Shown: positions 24,553 to 35,668, numbered from the stretch's first letter. The stretch: DNA of 64,000 nt from an uncultured Prevotellaceae bacterium (GCA_902782305.1 CACZMV010000002.1:1-64000), one strand, 5' to 3'. Numbers and translations are program-made. Notes: generated from the letters alone by a model not told the origin.

Positions 24553-26517
24553 TTACCGACTCTCCACATGCAAGGCTCGCATGGCGTTAAGTACAGCAAG
24601 CACGGTCACGCCGACATCTGCAAAAACAGCCATCCACATGGTTGCCAATCCAAACAGCGCCAATATCAACACGGCTATTTTAACGCCAATGGCAAACCAT
24701 ACATTCTGCTTGGCAATAGACAATGTACGACGAGCTATGCGGATGGCAAGTGCTATCTTCGATGGCTGATCGTCCATCAGTACGACATCAGCAGCCTCGA
24801 TGGCAGCATCGCTACCCAGACCTCCCATTGCGATACCTATATCGGCACGGGCCAAGACAGGAGCATCGTTGATACCATCGCCCACGAAGGCTACGATACC
24901 ACTATCCGCCTTCATCAACTGTTCCACTTTTGCCACCTTATCTGCAGGAAGCAGTTCAGCATGATATTCAGAGAGTTGCAGTTGTTTGGCCACATCGTCA
25001 GCCACTTCCTTCCGATCGCCCGTCAGCATAACGGTCTTGGTAACGCCCAATGCTTTCAGACGGGCAATGGCAGCAGCACTGTCTTCCTTGATACGGTCGT
25101 TGATGACGATATGTCCGGCATAAACACCGTCAATGGCAACATGGATAATGGTACCCACATGCGAACAGTCGTGCCACTGAGCGCCTACTGCATCCATCAT
25201 TTTCGAATTACCCACACAGACGATGTGGTCTTCCACCTTGGCACGAATACCATGTCCGCTGATTTCCTCGACATCGCTGATTTTACAGCCATCCGTAGCC
25301 TCATCAGGGAAAGCGTCGCGCAGAGCAGCACCAATAGGATGGGTTGAGAAATGTTCCACATGGGCTGCCAAGTGCAACAGATGATGTTCGTCGAAAGTAT
25401 CAGGGTGAATGGCAGTCACGGCAAACTGTCCGTGAGTAAGCGTTCCTGTCTTATCGAAGACAATGGTGTTGACTTTTGCCAGGACATCCAAATAGTTGGC
25501 TCCCTTCACTAGAATACCTTTGCGCGAAGCACCACCAATGCCTCCGAAGAAGGTCAGGGGTACACTGATGACCAAGGCACAAGGACAGGAAACCACCAAG
25601 AACATCAAGGCGCGATAGAGCCAAGTGGGGAAATGACCATCAAACAAAGTGGGAACGACAGCAAGAGCGATGGCTGCAAAGACCACGATAGGTGTATAGA
25701 TGCGGGCAAATTTCGTGATGAAAGCCTCGCTCTGCGACTTATGCTCGCTGGCGTTTTCCACCAGATTGATAATCTTCGAAACAGTGCTTTCACCAAAACT
25801 CTTCGTGGTGCGCATCTTGATGACTCCTGAGAGGTTGACACAACCGGAGATTACTTCATCGTCCACAGTGATTTCACGTGGCAAGCTCTCACCCGTCAGA
25901 GCGACCGTGTTCAAGGCTGACATACCTTCAATCACCACGCCATCCAGGGGAACTTTCTCGCCTGGACGAACGATAATCATACTGCCAACGGAAACCGTTT
26001 CAGGACTGACATCTTCATTCCTTTTTTCCCCTTTCTCATTCCTTATTTCCTGATGAGCTACGTCTGGACGGATGTCCATCAGATGGGCAATGCTGTCACG
26101 GCTTTTGCCTTCTGCATAGCCCTCAAACAACTCGCCAACCTGAAAGAACAGCATGACAAAGACTGCCTCGGGAAACTCTGTTTCTGCACCAGGAAGAAAA
26201 CCGATGCAAAGGGCTCCGATGGTAGCTATCGACATCAGGAAATGCTCGTTAAAGGCGTCGCCATGAGCCACGCCCTCGACAGCTTCCTTCAAGGTGTCGT
26301 GACCTATCACCAGATAAGGTACAAGATAAACTAACAACAATTGCCATGTGGACAGGTTGAAATGGTGTTCAACGAAAACAGCAGCCAACAGCAATACAAC
26401 GGTGACTGCGATGAGTAGAAGCTTCTGCTTCGGACTTTCTTCTTCGTGATGATGCTCATGATGATGTTCATGATGATGTTCATGTGAGCAGCATTCACAT
26501 TCATGATGATGTGCCAT
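24553..26517 (-). CDS. Heavy-metal P1B-type ATPase (Zn/Cd-type) with His-rich N-terminus
   Basis: A 654-residue metal pump started at MAHHHECECC. The longer frame to 26577 runs into the MATE gene. The N-terminus is a CECC plus (HEHH)n metal-binding tail, with no CxxC HMA domain. Then come membrane helices, the actuator loop TGESLP, CPC in VVSCPCALVIS, phosphorylation site DKTGTLT, HP motif STHPIGAA and hinge GDGINDAPVLA. The CPC class with a His-rich tail suggests Zn, Cd or Pb export (inference). Residues EIRNEKGEKRNE, between helices and actuator, are heptamer-encoded. It overlaps the upstream MATE gene by 17 bp. Confidence 0.92.
   Translation of the reverse strand: MAHHHECECCSHEHHHEHHHEHHHEEESPKQKLLLIAVTVVLLLAAVFVEHHFNLSTWQLLLVYLVPYLVIGHDTLKEAVEGVAHGDAFNEHFLMSIATIGALCIGFLPGAETEFPEAVFVMLFFQVGELFEGYAEGKSRDSIAHLMDIRPDVAHQEIRNEKGEKRNEDVSPETVSVGSMIIVRPGEKVPLDGVVIEGMSALNTVALTGESLPREITVDDEVISGCVNLSGVIKMRTTKSFGESTVSKIINLVENASEHKSQSEAFITKFARIYTPIVVFAAIALAVVPTLFDGHFPTWLYRALMFLVVSCPCALVISVPLTFFGGIGGASRKGILVKGANYLDVLAKVNTIVFDKTGTLTHGQFAVTAIHPDTFDEHHLLHLAAHVEHFSTHPIGAALRDAFPDEATDGCKISDVEEISGHGIRAKVEDHIVCVGNSKMMDAVGAQWHDCSHVGTIIHVAIDGVYAGHIVINDRIKEDSAAAIARLKALGVTKTVMLTGDRKEVADDVAKQLQLSEYHAELLPADKVAKVEQLMKADSGIVAFVGDGINDAPVLARADIGIAMGGLGSDAAIEAADVVLMDDQPSKIALAIRIARRTLSIAKQNVWFAIGVKIAVLILALFGLATMWMAVFADVGVTVLAVLNAMRALHVESR
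26016..26050. repeat. Five heptamers, AATGAGA family, in the ATPase gene
   Basis: CATTCCT, TTTTTCC, CCTTTCT, CATTCCT, TATTTCC in exact register. The CCTTTCT unit makes AAAGGG on the coding strand where AAATGA would stop translation. Confidence 0.85.
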
Positions 26518-27844
26518 AATGATGTATTTTGTTATTTTGTATTCGATTGCAAAAGATATAAGATTGTACCAAGCCACGCATCAGGAGGTAAACCAACATG
26601 GCTATCCACAAACCATGATTTCCCCAGAGGGGCATGAGGAAATAGGTGCAGGCAAAGAACAGCAGCGCCGCAATGAACGACGACTGGAGCATGCCCCGTG
26701 TCTGGGTGATGCCAACGAAAATACCATCCCAAATGAAGGCCAGCATACCTGCTATCGGAATCAGCCAAGCCCATCCCACATACTCGCGGGAGGCTTCAAC
26801 CACCATGACTTCGTTGGTCAATATATGTAAGAAAGGTAAACCGCCTAAAATATAGATGGCAGTAAACAGGGCGGTCACGGCTACCCCCCACCCCATGAGT
26901 CTTCTTACCACTGCATAGAATGCCTCCTTGTTTTGGGCACCCCAATGGCGACCTCCCAATGCTTCACCCGCATAGGCAAAGCCATCCATGAAATAGGAAA
27001 ACAACAGATAGAGTTGTATCAGCAACGTATTGACTGCCAAGACAACAGCTCCCTGGCGGGCACCTGCTGAGGTGAAATACAGGTTGACAGCCACCAAGAA
27101 AAGGGTTCTTAGGAAAATGTCACGGTTAACGCGAAGGAAAGCTGCGACCGCCGACAACGGACCAATTCGGACCGTCCGAGGAACTCCGTTATCGTCTGTT
27201 GAAAACAACTTACGATAATGATACCACAACAGGAAACACCCTGTAAGAAGCCCAACATATTGTGCAATCACCGTTCCTAAGGCCACGCCTTCTATCTTCA
27301 TATTCAGCCCATAGACGAGGATTAACGAGATCAGGATATTCGCCACATTCTGCAAAATGCTTATCGCCATGGGAATGCGAGTGTTCTGCATGCCAATAAG
27401 CCATCCCGTCAAAGTGAACAACCCCAATGAGGCGGGAGCGCCCCATACCACAATATAGAAATAGGTGGCTGCCAACGGACGTACATCAGCTGTCGGACCT
27501 ATCAATGCCATCATCAGTTCGCAAAGGGGCCATTGCAATAAAATCAGCAGAAAAGCCACTGTCAATGACACCATCGCTGAACGTACCAACAGACTGACAA
27601 CTTCCGCAAAATCCCTGCGTCCACGAGCTTGCGCTGTCATGCCGCTGGTACCCATACGTAGGAATCCGAACACCCAATAGACCAGATTGAAAATCATGGA
27701 ACCCACAGCCACAGCACCAATATAGGCTGCTCCTCCCATGTGTCCCACAATAGCCGAATCAATCAGTCCCAACAGCGGTACCGTAATGTTTGCCACGATG
27801 GCCGGAAGGGCGATATTCAATATTTGATGGTCTGTTTTATTCAT
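26501..27844 (-). CDS. MATE-family multidrug/metabolite exporter
   Basis: A 447-residue protein with about 12 membrane helices and the MATE start MNKTDHQILNIALPAIVANITVPLLGLIDSAIVGHM. Exports cationic compounds using a Na or H gradient. The ATG at 27844 is chosen because the promoter -7 box (27853-27860) lies between it and the upstream start at 27883. Its end overlaps the metal ATPase, so the two exporters are co-transcribed. Confidence 0.92.
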   Translation of the reverse strand: MNKTDHQILNIALPAIVANITVPLLGLIDSAIVGHMGGAAYIGAVAVGSMIFNLVYWVFGFLRMGTSGMTAQARGRRDFAEVVSLLVRSAMVSLTVAFLLILLQWPLCELMMALIGPTADVRPLAATYFYIVVWGAPASLGLFTLTGWLIGMQNTRIPMAISILQNVANILISLILVYGLNMKIEGVALGTVIAQYVGLLTGCFLLWYHYRKLFSTDDNGVPRTVRIGPLSAVAAFLRVNRDIFLRTLFLVAVNLYFTSAGARQGAVVLAVNTLLIQLYLLFSYFMDGFAYAGEALGGRHWGAQNKEAFYAVVRRLMGWGVAVTALFTAIYILGGLPFLHILTNEVMVVEASREYVGWAWLIPIAGMLAFIWDGIFVGITQTRGMLQSSFIAALLFFACTYFLMPLWGNHGLWIAMLVYLLMRGLVQSYIFCNRIQNNKIHHYGTSS

Positions 27845-27852
27845 TTCTTGCG

Positions 27853-27860
27853 CAAAGATA
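27853..27860 (-). promoter_or_regulatory. -7 box for the MATE-ATPase operon
   Basis: CAAAGATA reads TATCTTTG on minus, 8 bp before the ATG, so the message has almost no leader. Confidence 0.55.
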
Positions 27861-27883
27861 ATGATTTTTTCAACAAAAAACAC

Positions 27884-27891
27884 TATCTTTG
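27884..27891 (+). promoter_or_regulatory. -7 box for the 27916-35623 plus-strand group
   Basis: TATCTTTG, 24 bp before the start codon at 27916. It is divergent from the MATE promoter. Confidence 0.55.
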
Positions 27892-27915
27892 CAAAAACTT
27901 TAAATTAAAATATAC

Positions 27916-28491
27916 ATGGAACTGAAAGAACACAAGTCAGCGTTGGCAGCATTAGCCACCCTCGGAGTGACTGCTGTAGCAGCTGGAACCACCGCTTTTT
28001 TCCAGATTCGGAAGAAGCGTAAGGAAAGACGTTTGGAGGCAGAAAACAGTCATCTGACACCCGACCAGATGATGGTCTACAATGAGGCCGTGCGTGCTTT
28101 TATCACCCTGAACAATCGCATCTACGAGTTGCGTACCTATCGCAAGGAACTGCAACCGCTCATTCAGTGGCTGGCTACCGATGGAGAGAAGCCTGCTATC
28201 AATCAGGACATTCTGGAACTTGTCACCTTGGCTGAAGATATAGAGAAGTTCCTGACTACCCAGCAACCCTTTATCAATGCCTGTCTGAGCACTGTCAACA
28301 ACGAAGGATTAAGCTATACCGACTTTGTTCATGCCCCCGTTGGGAGCAACTTTGATGCTGCCCTCGACGAAGAGCCTACCGGTCTCAAGGTAGACAACGG
28401 CACACCTATTACCTTCGTGCTCAAATTAGGCTATTTCTTCCCAGAATCATCTATTGCTGTTCACCCCGTGAAAGCCATTGTACTCGTATGA
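27916..28491 (+). CDS. Unknown single-span membrane protein
   Basis: A 191-residue protein. Residues ~9-28 form one hydrophobic helix, followed by a strongly basic stop-transfer stretch (RKKRKERR). The rest is a mostly helical soluble domain rich in charged residues, presumably cytoplasmic, ending in beta-like sequence (TPITFVLKLGYFF). I do not recognise the family. It overlaps the acyl-CoA synthetase gene by 4 bp (ATGA), so the two are translationally coupled and may be functionally linked. Confidence 0.75.
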   Translation: MELKEHKSALAALATLGVTAVAAGTTAFFQIRKKRKERRLEAENSHLTPDQMMVYNEAVRAFITLNNRIYELRTYRKELQPLIQWLATDGEKPAINQDILELVTLAEDIEKFLTTQQPFINACLSTVNNEGLSYTDFVHAPVGSNFDAALDEEPTGLKVDNGTPITFVLKLGYFFPESSIAVHPVKAIVLV

Positions 28492-30557
28492 TTAATCGTG
28501 AATTATTAGACCCGCAGTCCATCGTCGTCATCGGTGGTTCCAATAATGTACACAAACCTGGTGGCGCCATTGTGCGCAACATTCTGCAAGGCGGATATCA
28601 AGGTACCCTGCGCATCGTCAATCCCAAGGAGGATGAGGTACAGGGCATCAAAGTGTTCCACGATGCCAACGAACTGCCTCCCACAGAATTGGCTGTTCTT
28701 GTCATTCCTGCCAAATTCTGTCCTGACACGGTAGAGCTATTGGCTCGCGACAAGCAGACCCGTGCCTTTATCATCATCTCAGCAGGCTTTGGCGAGGAGA
28801 CCAAGGCGGGAGCCAAGATGGAACAACGCATCCTTGACACCTGCGAACAGTATGGTGCCGCACTGATTGGCCCTAACTGCATCGGACTGCTGAACCGTCA
28901 GCATCACTCTGTGTTCACCCAGCCTATTCCTAAGCTGAATCCGAAGGGTGTCGACTTTGTCAGCGGCTCAGGTGCTACTGCCGTCTTCATTCTGGAGAGT
29001 GCCGTCATCAAGGGTCTGCAGTTTAACAGTGTATGGAGCATTGGCAATGGCAAGCAGATTGGCATTGAGGATGCACTGCAATACATGGACGAGCACTATA
29101 ACCCAGAGACTGATTCTCCCGTCAAGCTGCTCTATATTGAGAATATCAGCAACCCCGACAAGTTACTGTTCCATGCTTCCAACCTCATTCGCAAGGGTTG
29201 TCGCATAGCAGCCATCAAGGCGGGCTCATCAGAGAGTGGCAGCCGTGCAGCATCTTCACATACGGGGGCTATTGCTTCCAGCGATTCTGCTGTCGAGGCC
29301 TTGTTCCGTAAAGCAGGCATCGTGCGCTGTCACAGTCGTGAGGAATTGACCACCGTGGGTTGTATCTTTACCCTTCCTCCCTTGACGGGCAAGCGCTTTG
29401 CCATTGTTACCCATGCAGGCGGTCCTGGCGTGATGCTGACGGATGCGCTGTCGAAGGGTGGACTGGAAGTTCCCAGACTGGAAGGTCCTATTGCTGAGGA
29501 ATTGAAAGCCCAGCTATTTCCGGGTTCCAGCGTGGCCAACCCGATTGATATCCTGGCCACAGGAACCGCTGAGCAGTTAGGCTTGGTTATCGACTATTGC
29601 GAACATAAGATGGACGATGTCGATGCCATTGCTGTCATCTATGGCACGCCTGGTTTGACCCAGCTCTATGAGGCTTACGATGTGTTGCACAAGAAAATTA
29701 TGGAATGCAAGAAACCTATCTTCCCCATTCTTCCCAGTCTGCACACCGCAGGTCCTGAGGTGGCTGAGTTCTTGGCCAAAGGTCATGTCAATTTCAGCGA
29801 TGAGGTGACACTGGCCACTGCCTTGTCGCAGATTATGCGCACCCCGTTACCTGCACCCCCTGAGGTACAACTTTATGGTATCGACATACCCAGACTCAAC
29901 AAAATCATCTTTGATGTCAAGGAGAATGGATATGTTTCGCCCCAGACCGTGCGCGACATCCTTTCCTGCGCAGGCATTCCCCTCGTCCCTGAAACGGTAA
30001 GCACCTCCAAGGACGAACTCATCGCCTTTGCCCAGAAGGTTGGCTATCCTGTTGTGGCCAAGGTGGTAGGACCTGTTCACAAGAGCGATGTGGGTGGCGT
30101 CACATTGAACATCCGCACCCCAGAACATTTGGCGCTGGAGTTCGACCGCATGATGAAGATTAAGGACGCTACAGGCGTCATGGTCCAGAAGATGTTAAAG
30201 GGTACCGAACTCTTCATCGGTGCCAAGTACGAGGAGCGCTTCGGACATGTGGTACTCTGTGGATTGGGTGGTATCTTCGTCGAAGTATTGAAGGACGTAC
30301 AGTCTGGTTTGGCTCCCCTTTCCTATGGCGAGGCTTACTCCATGATTCATTCCCTGCGTGGCTACAAGATTATAAAAGGTACGCGCGGACAGAAAGGACT
30401 CAACGAACAGAAATATGCTGAAATCATCGTGCGCCTCTCTACCCTCCTGCGCTTTGCCACGGAGATTAAGGAGATTGACATCAATCCGCTGTTGGCTGAC
30501 GACAAGGAAGTGGTTGCTGTCGATGCCCGCATCTTGATAGAGAAAAATTCAAATTGA
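28488..30557 (+). CDS. ADP-forming acetate/acyl-CoA synthetase, fused alpha-beta
   Basis: A 689-residue NDP-forming acyl-CoA synthetase. It has an N-terminal CoA-binding Rossmann domain (~5-130; [22 protein letters not shown]), succinyl-CoA-ligase-like domains with the phosphohistidine region [11 protein letters not shown] (~255) and a C-terminal ATP-grasp domain (~470-689; [19 protein letters not shown]). Converts acyl-CoA plus ADP and phosphate to the acid plus ATP, or the reverse. In a fermenter this fits ATP-yielding acetate formation (inference). It is coupled to the preceding unknown gene and is followed by cellobiose phosphorylase. Confidence 0.92.
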   Translation: MINRELLDPQSIVVIGGSNNVHKPGGAIVRNILQGGYQGTLRIVNPKEDEVQGIKVFHDANELPPTELAVLVIPAKFCPDTVELLARDKQTRAFIIISAGFGEETKAGAKMEQRILDTCEQYGAALIGPNCIGLLNRQHHSVFTQPIPKLNPKGVDFVSGSGATAVFILESAVIKGLQFNSVWSIGNGKQIGIEDALQYMDEHYNPETDSPVKLLYIENISNPDKLLFHASNLIRKGCRIAAIKAGSSESGSRAASSHTGAIASSDSAVEALFRKAGIVRCHSREELTTVGCIFTLPPLTGKRFAIVTHAGGPGVMLTDALSKGGLEVPRLEGPIAEELKAQLFPGSSVANPIDILATGTAEQLGLVIDYCEHKMDDVDAIAVIYGTPGLTQLYEAYDVLHKKIMECKKPIFPILPSLHTAGPEVAEFLAKGHVNFSDEVTLATALSQIMRTPLPAPPEVQLYGIDIPRLNKIIFDVKENGYVSPQTVRDILSCAGIPLVPETVSTSKDELIAFAQKVGYPVVAKVVGPVHKSDVGGVTLNIRTPEHLALEFDRMMKIKDATGVMVQKMLKGTELFIGAKYEERFGHVVLCGLGGIFVEVLKDVQSGLAPLSYGEAYSMIHSLRGYKIIKGTRGQKGLNEQKYAEIIVRLSTLLRFATEIKEIDINPLLADDKEVVAVDARILIEKNSN

Positions 30558-30577
30558 TAACTTATTATAACTCATTT

Positions 30578-33019
30578 ATGGAACAACAAAAACGTTACGG
30601 CCACTTCGACGACCAGCACCGCGAGTATGTCATCACAGACCCGCAGACTCCTTGGCCCTGGATCAACTATCTGGGCAACGAGGACTTCTTCTCACTGATT
30701 TCTAACACTGCCGGCGGTTACAGCTTCTACAAGGATGCCAAGTTCCGTCGGATTACCCGCTATCGCTACAACAACGTACCGATGGACAATGGCGGACGCT
30801 ATTTCTACATCAAGGATGGCGAAACGGTATGGAACCCGGGTTGGAAGCCCTGTAAGACGCCGCTCGACTTCTACGAGTGTCGTCATGGTATGAGCTACAC
30901 CCGCATCACCGGTAAGAAGAATGGTGTCGAGGCTTCCGTGCTCTTCTTCGTACCCCTGAAGAAATGGTGCGAGGTGCAGAAGCTCACCCTGAAGAACGAA
31001 TCGAAGGAAGTGAAGCAGCTCAAGCTCTTCTCTTTCGAGGAATGGTGTCTGTGGAATGCCGCTACCGACATGGAGAATTTCCAGCGCAATTTCTCGACGG
31101 GCGAAGTAGAAATCGAGGGTTCTACGATTTACCACAAGACCGAGTATCGTGAGCGTCGTAACCACTATGCTTTCTATCATGTGAACAGCCCCATCCAGGG
31201 TTTCGATACTGACCGCGAGACGTTCGTTGGCTTGTATAACGAATTTGCTGATCCTCAGGCTGTGATGGAGGGTAAGCCTCGCAATAGTCATGCCCACGGC
31301 TGGAGCCCGATTGCTTCGCATTATATCGAGGTCACCCTGCAGCCAGGTGAGTCGAAGGATTTCGTCTTCCTGCTGGGCTACATCGAGAACGAGCAGGACG
31401 ATAAATGGGAATCGCTGCAAGTCATCAACAAGAAGAAGGCACATGCCCTCATCGCCGAACTCGATACTACCGAGAAAGTTGACAAGGCATTCGCTGAGCT
31501 CTGCGCCCTCTGGGATAATCTCCTTAATATATATAAGGTACGCACGGGCAACGACAAGCTCGACCGCATGGTCAACATCTGGAACCAGTACCAGTGTATG
31601 GTCACCTTCAACTTCTCTCGTTCGGCATCGTTCTTCGAGAGTGGCGTAGGTCGTGGCATGGGCTTCCGCGATTCCAATCAGGACCTCGTGGGCTTCGTCC
31701 ATCAGATTCCTCCCCGTGCCCGTCAGCGCATCATCGACATCGCTTCGACGCAGTTCCCCGACGGAGGTTGCTATCACCAGTATCAGCCTCTCACCAAGCG
31801 TGGCAACAACGACATCGGTGGTGGCTTCAACGATGACCCCTGCTGGCTCATCTTCGGTACGGTGGCTTACATCAAGGAGACGGGCGACTTCTCCATCCTT
31901 GACGAGATGGTGCCCTTCGACAACCAGCCCGGTACGGAGGTAACACTCTTCGAGCACCTGAAGATTTCGATGAATCACGTCATCAATAACCTCGGTCCTC
32001 ACCTGTTGCCGTTGATTGGTCGTGCCGACTGGAACGACTGTCTGAACCTGAACTGCTTCTCTTGGGATCCCAATGAGAGCTTCCAGACCACCGAGAACGT
32101 CAGCGAGGGCACCAAGGCCGAATCGTTGATGATTGCCGGTCTGTTCGTTGTCACGGGTAAGGACTATGTTGCCCTGTGTAAGAAGCTTGGAAAGAACGAC
32201 GAGGCTGCCCGCATGCAGAAAGCTGTTGATGCCATGATTGCTGCCGTGAAGAAAGACGGTTGGGATGGAGAGTGGTATCTCCGTGCCTACGACTTCTACG
32301 GACGTAAGATTGGTTCTAACGAGAACGACGAGGCCAAGATATTCATCGAGTCGCAAGGCTGGTGTACCATGGCAGAAATCGGTGCCGAGGACGGTATGGT
32401 TGCCAAGTCGCTGGATTCTTGTAAGAAGTATCTGGAGTGCGAACACGGCATGGTACTCAACAATCCCGCTTTCTCGAAATACATCTATGAATATGGTGAG
32501 ATCTCTTCATATCCCGAGGGTTATAAGGAGAATGCCGGTATCTTCTGCCACAACAATCCTTGGGTCATCATCGGTGAGACACTGGCTGGCCGTGGCAACG
32601 ATGCCTGGAGTCACTATGCTAAGATTCTGCCTTCATACGTGGAAGAGAAATACCAGACGCTGCACAAGGTGGAGCCTTACGTCAACTGCCAGATGGTAGC
32701 AGGTAAGGACGCCTTCAAGCCAGGTGAGGGCAAGAACTCATGGCTCACGGGTACGGCTGCCTGGATGTGGTACACGGTATCTGAGTTCATCCTCGGTATC
32801 AAGCCCGACTACGATGGCATCCGCATCGATCCTTGTCTGCCCGAGACGGCTACCGACTACACGGTGAACCGTAAGTTCCGCGAGGCTGAGTACGAGATTA
32901 CCATCCATCCGAATGGTTCTCAGAAGGGTGTCAAGAGCATCGTGCTCGATGGCAAGCCCGTTGATGGCACCGTCATCCCCTACTCTGCTGGTAAACATGT
33001 GGTAGATGTGACGATGTGA
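30578..33019 (+). CDS. cbp: Cellobiose phosphorylase (GH94)
   Basis: An 813-residue cytoplasmic enzyme that splits cellobiose with phosphate to glucose-1-phosphate and glucose. It begins [19 protein letters not shown]; the ATG at 30554 is less likely. It shows the GH94 features [12 protein letters not shown] in the N-terminal beta domain, the (alpha/alpha)6 barrel with the acid in [11 protein letters not shown] (Asp about 484-487) and [14 protein letters not shown]. No signal peptide is present, so substrate must be imported. Its codon use is even more biased than its neighbours, which creates a long antisense ORF. It points to cellulose or glucan feeding. Confidence 0.95.
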   Translation: MEQQKRYGHFDDQHREYVITDPQTPWPWINYLGNEDFFSLISNTAGGYSFYKDAKFRRITRYRYNNVPMDNGGRYFYIKDGETVWNPGWKPCKTPLDFYECRHGMSYTRITGKKNGVEASVLFFVPLKKWCEVQKLTLKNESKEVKQLKLFSFEEWCLWNAATDMENFQRNFSTGEVEIEGSTIYHKTEYRERRNHYAFYHVNSPIQGFDTDRETFVGLYNEFADPQAVMEGKPRNSHAHGWSPIASHYIEVTLQPGESKDFVFLLGYIENEQDDKWESLQVINKKKAHALIAELDTTEKVDKAFAELCALWDNLLNIYKVRTGNDKLDRMVNIWNQYQCMVTFNFSRSASFFESGVGRGMGFRDSNQDLVGFVHQIPPRARQRIIDIASTQFPDGGCYHQYQPLTKRGNNDIGGGFNDDPCWLIFGTVAYIKETGDFSILDEMVPFDNQPGTEVTLFEHLKISMNHVINNLGPHLLPLIGRADWNDCLNLNCFSWDPNESFQTTENVSEGTKAESLMIAGLFVVTGKDYVALCKKLGKNDEAARMQKAVDAMIAAVKKDGWDGEWYLRAYDFYGRKIGSNENDEAKIFIESQGWCTMAEIGAEDGMVAKSLDSCKKYLECEHGMVLNNPAFSKYIYEYGEISSYPEGYKENAGIFCHNNPWVIIGETLAGRGNDAWSHYAKILPSYVEEKYQTLHKVEPYVNCQMVAGKDAFKPGEGKNSWLTGTAAWMWYTVSEFILGIKPDYDGIRIDPCLPETATDYTVNRKFREAEYEITIHPNGSQKGVKSIVLDGKPVDGTVIPYSAGKHVVDVTM

Positions 33020-33067
33020 CACACATCTCTGCCGTTTTGACAGCATTTTCTGCATCGGCACAAGCTT

Positions 33068-33110
33068 TGTCCTCCTGGGTTTTAGAGAAAAATTAAAACT
33101 TAGGAGGACA
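33068..33110 (+). promoter_or_regulatory. Hairpin sequestering an AGGAGGA ribosome site before clpB
   Basis: TGTCCTCCT (33068-33076), GG, GTTTTA pairs with TAAAAC, TT, AGGAGGACA (ending at 33110). That makes 17 consecutive pairs, two of them G-U, with a 9-nt loop (33085-33093). The buried AGGAGGA (33102-33108) is 7 bp before the clpB ATG. Five T follow (33111-33115), so a terminator reading is possible too. A possible promoter (TTTG 33036-33039, AAGCTTTG 33062-33069, 22-bp spacer) ends where the stem begins; if used, part of the left arm would be missing. Confidence 0.7.
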
Positions 33111-33115
33111 TTTTT

Positions 33116-35623
33116 ATGACATTAGACAAGTTTACAATCAAAGCGCAAGAGACGGTTCAGGAGGCCGTCAACACCGCGCAACGCAATGGTCAGCAGACCA
33201 TTGAACCCGTTCATTTGCTGGCCGGCATCTTAAGCAAGGCCAAGGACGTCACCAACTACATTTTCCAGAAGTTGGGCGTCAATGGCCAACAGATTGAGAT
33301 GCTCGTACAGACGGAGTTGCAACACCTGCCTCGTGTGCAGGGTGGCGAACCCTATCTGTCCAGCGATACCAATAAGGTATTGCTCAAGGCACAGGACGAT
33401 GCCCAGAAGATGGGCGACGAATTTGTTTCGTGCGAACCCATTCTGCTGGCCCTGTTAACCGATGGAGCCACCGCAGGCCGTATCCTCAAGGATGCGGGTA
33501 TTACCGAGAAAGACCTGCGTGCAGCCATTCAGGAACTGCGCCAAGGTCAGAAGGTGCAGTCGCAGTCGGCCGACGAGAACTACCAGTCATTGGAGAAGTA
33601 TGCCAAGAACCTCGTCGACCTTGCCCGCAAGGGTAAGCTCGACCCCGTCATTGGCCGTGATGACGAGATTCGTCGTCTGCTCCAGATCTTGAGTCGTCGT
33701 ACCAAGAACAATCCTATTTTGATTGGCGAACCCGGTACGGGTAAGACCGCCATCGTCGAAGGCCTTGCAGGTCGTATTGTTCGTGGCGATGTGCCCGAGA
33801 ACCTGAAGGACAAGCAACTCTATTCGCTCGACATGGGTGCACTGGTGGCTGGTGCCAAGTACAAGGGTGAGTTCGAGGAACGTCTGAAGAGCGTCATCAA
33901 CGAGGTGACCAAGTCGGAAGGCCGCATCATCCTCTTCATCGACGAGATTCACACCCTCGTGGGTGCCGGTGGTGGCGAGGGAGCCATGGATGCTGCCAAC
34001 ATCCTGAAACCCGCCCTGGCTCGTGGTGAACTGCGTGCCATTGGTGCTACCACGCTCAACGAATACCAGAAGTACTTCGAGAAGGACAAGGCCCTCGAGC
34101 GCCGATTCCAGACGGTCATGGTCGATGAGCCCGATGAGCTCAGTGCCATCTCCATCCTGCGTGGCTTGAAGGAGCGCTATGAGAACCATCATAAGGTACG
34201 TATCCAAGACGATGCCTGTATCGCTGCCGTCCAACTCTCCGAGCGTTATATCTCCGAGCGTTTCCTGCCCGACAAGGCCATCGACCTGATGGACGAAGCC
34301 GCTGCCAAACTGCGTATGGAGCGCGACTCGGTGCCAGAGGAACTGGACGAGATTACCCGCCGCCTGGCTCAGCTGGAGATTGAGCGCGAGGCCATCAAAC
34401 GCGAGGGTGACGAGCCTAAAATAGCACAACTCGACAAGGAGATTGCTGAGCTGAAAGAGCAAGAAAGCCAGTTCCGCGCCAAGTGGGAGGGCGAGCGCCA
34501 GCTGATCAACAAGATTCAGCAGGACAAGCAGGAAATAGAGAACCTGCGCCTGGAGGCTGACCGCGCCGAGCGCGAGGGCGACTATGGCAAGGTGGCTGAG
34601 ATACGATACTCGAAGCTAAAGGCTCTCGAAGACGACATCAAGTCGATACAGTCGCAACTGGCCTCTGCCCAGGACGGCAATGCGATGGTTCGCGAGGAGG
34701 TTACTGCCGACGATATCGCCGAGGTGGTGAGCCGCTGGACGGGCATCCCCGTTACCCGCATGCTGCAGAGCGAACGCGAGAAGCTGCTCCATCTGGAGGA
34801 AGAGCTGCACCGTCGTGTCATCGGCCAGGACGAGGCCATCACCGCTGTCAGCGATGCCGTTCGCCGCTCGCGTGCCGGCTTGCAAGACCCCAAGCGCCCC
34901 ATCGCCTCGTTCATCTTCCTCGGCACCACGGGTGTCGGTAAGACCGAGCTTGCCAAGGCTTTGGCTGAATACCTCTTCAACGACGAGCAGATGATGACGC
35001 GTATCGATATGTCCGAGTATCAGGAGAAGCATACCGTCTCTCGTCTGGTTGGTGCCCCTCCGGGCTATGTCGGCTATGACGAGGGTGGTCAGCTGACGGA
35101 GGCTGTGCGTCGCAAGCCCTATCAGGTCATCCTGTTCGATGAGATTGAAAAGGCACATCCCGATGTCTTCAACATCCTGTTGCAGGTGTTGGACGATGGT
35201 CGTCTGACGGACAACAAGGGCCGTACTGCCAACTTCAAGAACACCATTATCATCATGACGTCGAATGCCACGCGCGAACAACTTCGCCTGACCATGCGTC
35301 CAGAGTTCTTGAACCGTATCGACGAGATTATCACCTTCCAGCAGCTCACACAGGAGCAGATTGCCGACGTGGTTCGCCTGCAGATGAAGAAGGTGACCGA
35401 TATGCTGGAGCCACAGGGCATCCGCCTCGAAACCACCGATGCTGCCATCCGTTATCTGGCTCAGGAGGGCTACGACCCTGACTTCGGTGCACGTCCCGTC
35501 AAGCGAGCCATCCAGCAGCTGGTGCTCAACGACCTGTCGCGTAAGATTCTGGCTGACGAGGTAAACCGCGACAAGCCCATCATCATCGACGAGTTTGGCG
35601 ACGGTCTCATCTTCCGCAACTAA
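33116..35623 (+). CDS. clpB: ClpB disaggregase with a shortened second AAA+ domain
   Basis: An 835-residue heat-shock chaperone. It has the N domain (~1-145), AAA1 with Walker A GEPGTGKT (204-211) and Walker B LFIDEIH, the coiled-coil M domain (~390-520) and AAA2 with GTTGVGKT (~603-610) and [14 protein letters not shown]. Works with DnaK to rescue aggregates. Between sensor-1 (TSN, 715-717) and the arginine-finger segment RPEFLNR (from 728) only 10 residues remain, against about 30 in E. coli ClpB. An internal deletion in AAA2 is the likely cause. An AGGAGGA site, rare in Bacteroidetes, lies upstream inside a hairpin. Confidence 0.95.
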   Translation: MTLDKFTIKAQETVQEAVNTAQRNGQQTIEPVHLLAGILSKAKDVTNYIFQKLGVNGQQIEMLVQTELQHLPRVQGGEPYLSSDTNKVLLKAQDDAQKMGDEFVSCEPILLALLTDGATAGRILKDAGITEKDLRAAIQELRQGQKVQSQSADENYQSLEKYAKNLVDLARKGKLDPVIGRDDEIRRLLQILSRRTKNNPILIGEPGTGKTAIVEGLAGRIVRGDVPENLKDKQLYSLDMGALVAGAKYKGEFEERLKSVINEVTKSEGRIILFIDEIHTLVGAGGGEGAMDAANILKPALARGELRAIGATTLNEYQKYFEKDKALERRFQTVMVDEPDELSAISILRGLKERYENHHKVRIQDDACIAAVQLSERYISERFLPDKAIDLMDEAAAKLRMERDSVPEELDEITRRLAQLEIEREAIKREGDEPKIAQLDKEIAELKEQESQFRAKWEGERQLINKIQQDKQEIENLRLEADRAEREGDYGKVAEIRYSKLKALEDDIKSIQSQLASAQDGNAMVREEVTADDIAEVVSRWTGIPVTRMLQSEREKLLHLEEELHRRVIGQDEAITAVSDAVRRSRAGLQDPKRPIASFIFLGTTGVGKTELAKALAEYLFNDEQMMTRIDMSEYQEKHTVSRLVGAPPGYVGYDEGGQLTEAVRRKPYQVILFDEIEKAHPDVFNILLQVLDDGRLTDNKGRTANFKNTIIIMTSNATREQLRLTMRPEFLNRIDEIITFQQLTQEQIADVVRLQMKKVTDMLEPQGIRLETTDAAIRYLAQEGYDPDFGARPVKRAIQQLVLNDLSRKILADEVNRDKPIIIDEFGDGLIFRN

Positions 35624-35631
35624 ACACAAAC

Positions 35632-35668
35632 AAAAGGGATTCACTCCACTGAAGTGAACCCCTTTTTT
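35632..35668 (+). terminator. clpB terminator
   Basis: AAAAGGG, A, TTCACT pairs with AGTGAA, C, CCC, TTTT around a 7-nt loop, and a T run follows. It is 8 bp past the clpB stop. Confidence 0.85.

Noticed and set aside
30692-32446. Minus-strand ORF of 584 codons opposite cellobiose phosphorylase
   Set aside because: Shadow caused by strong codon bias in the real gene. No promoter, no motif, and its translation is a Leu/Val/Glu-rich mirror.
33020-33067. Intrinsic terminator directly after cellobiose phosphorylase
   Set aside because: Only a weak TGCCG/CGGCA pairing with a long loop and no T tract; the strong hairpin further on is treated separately.
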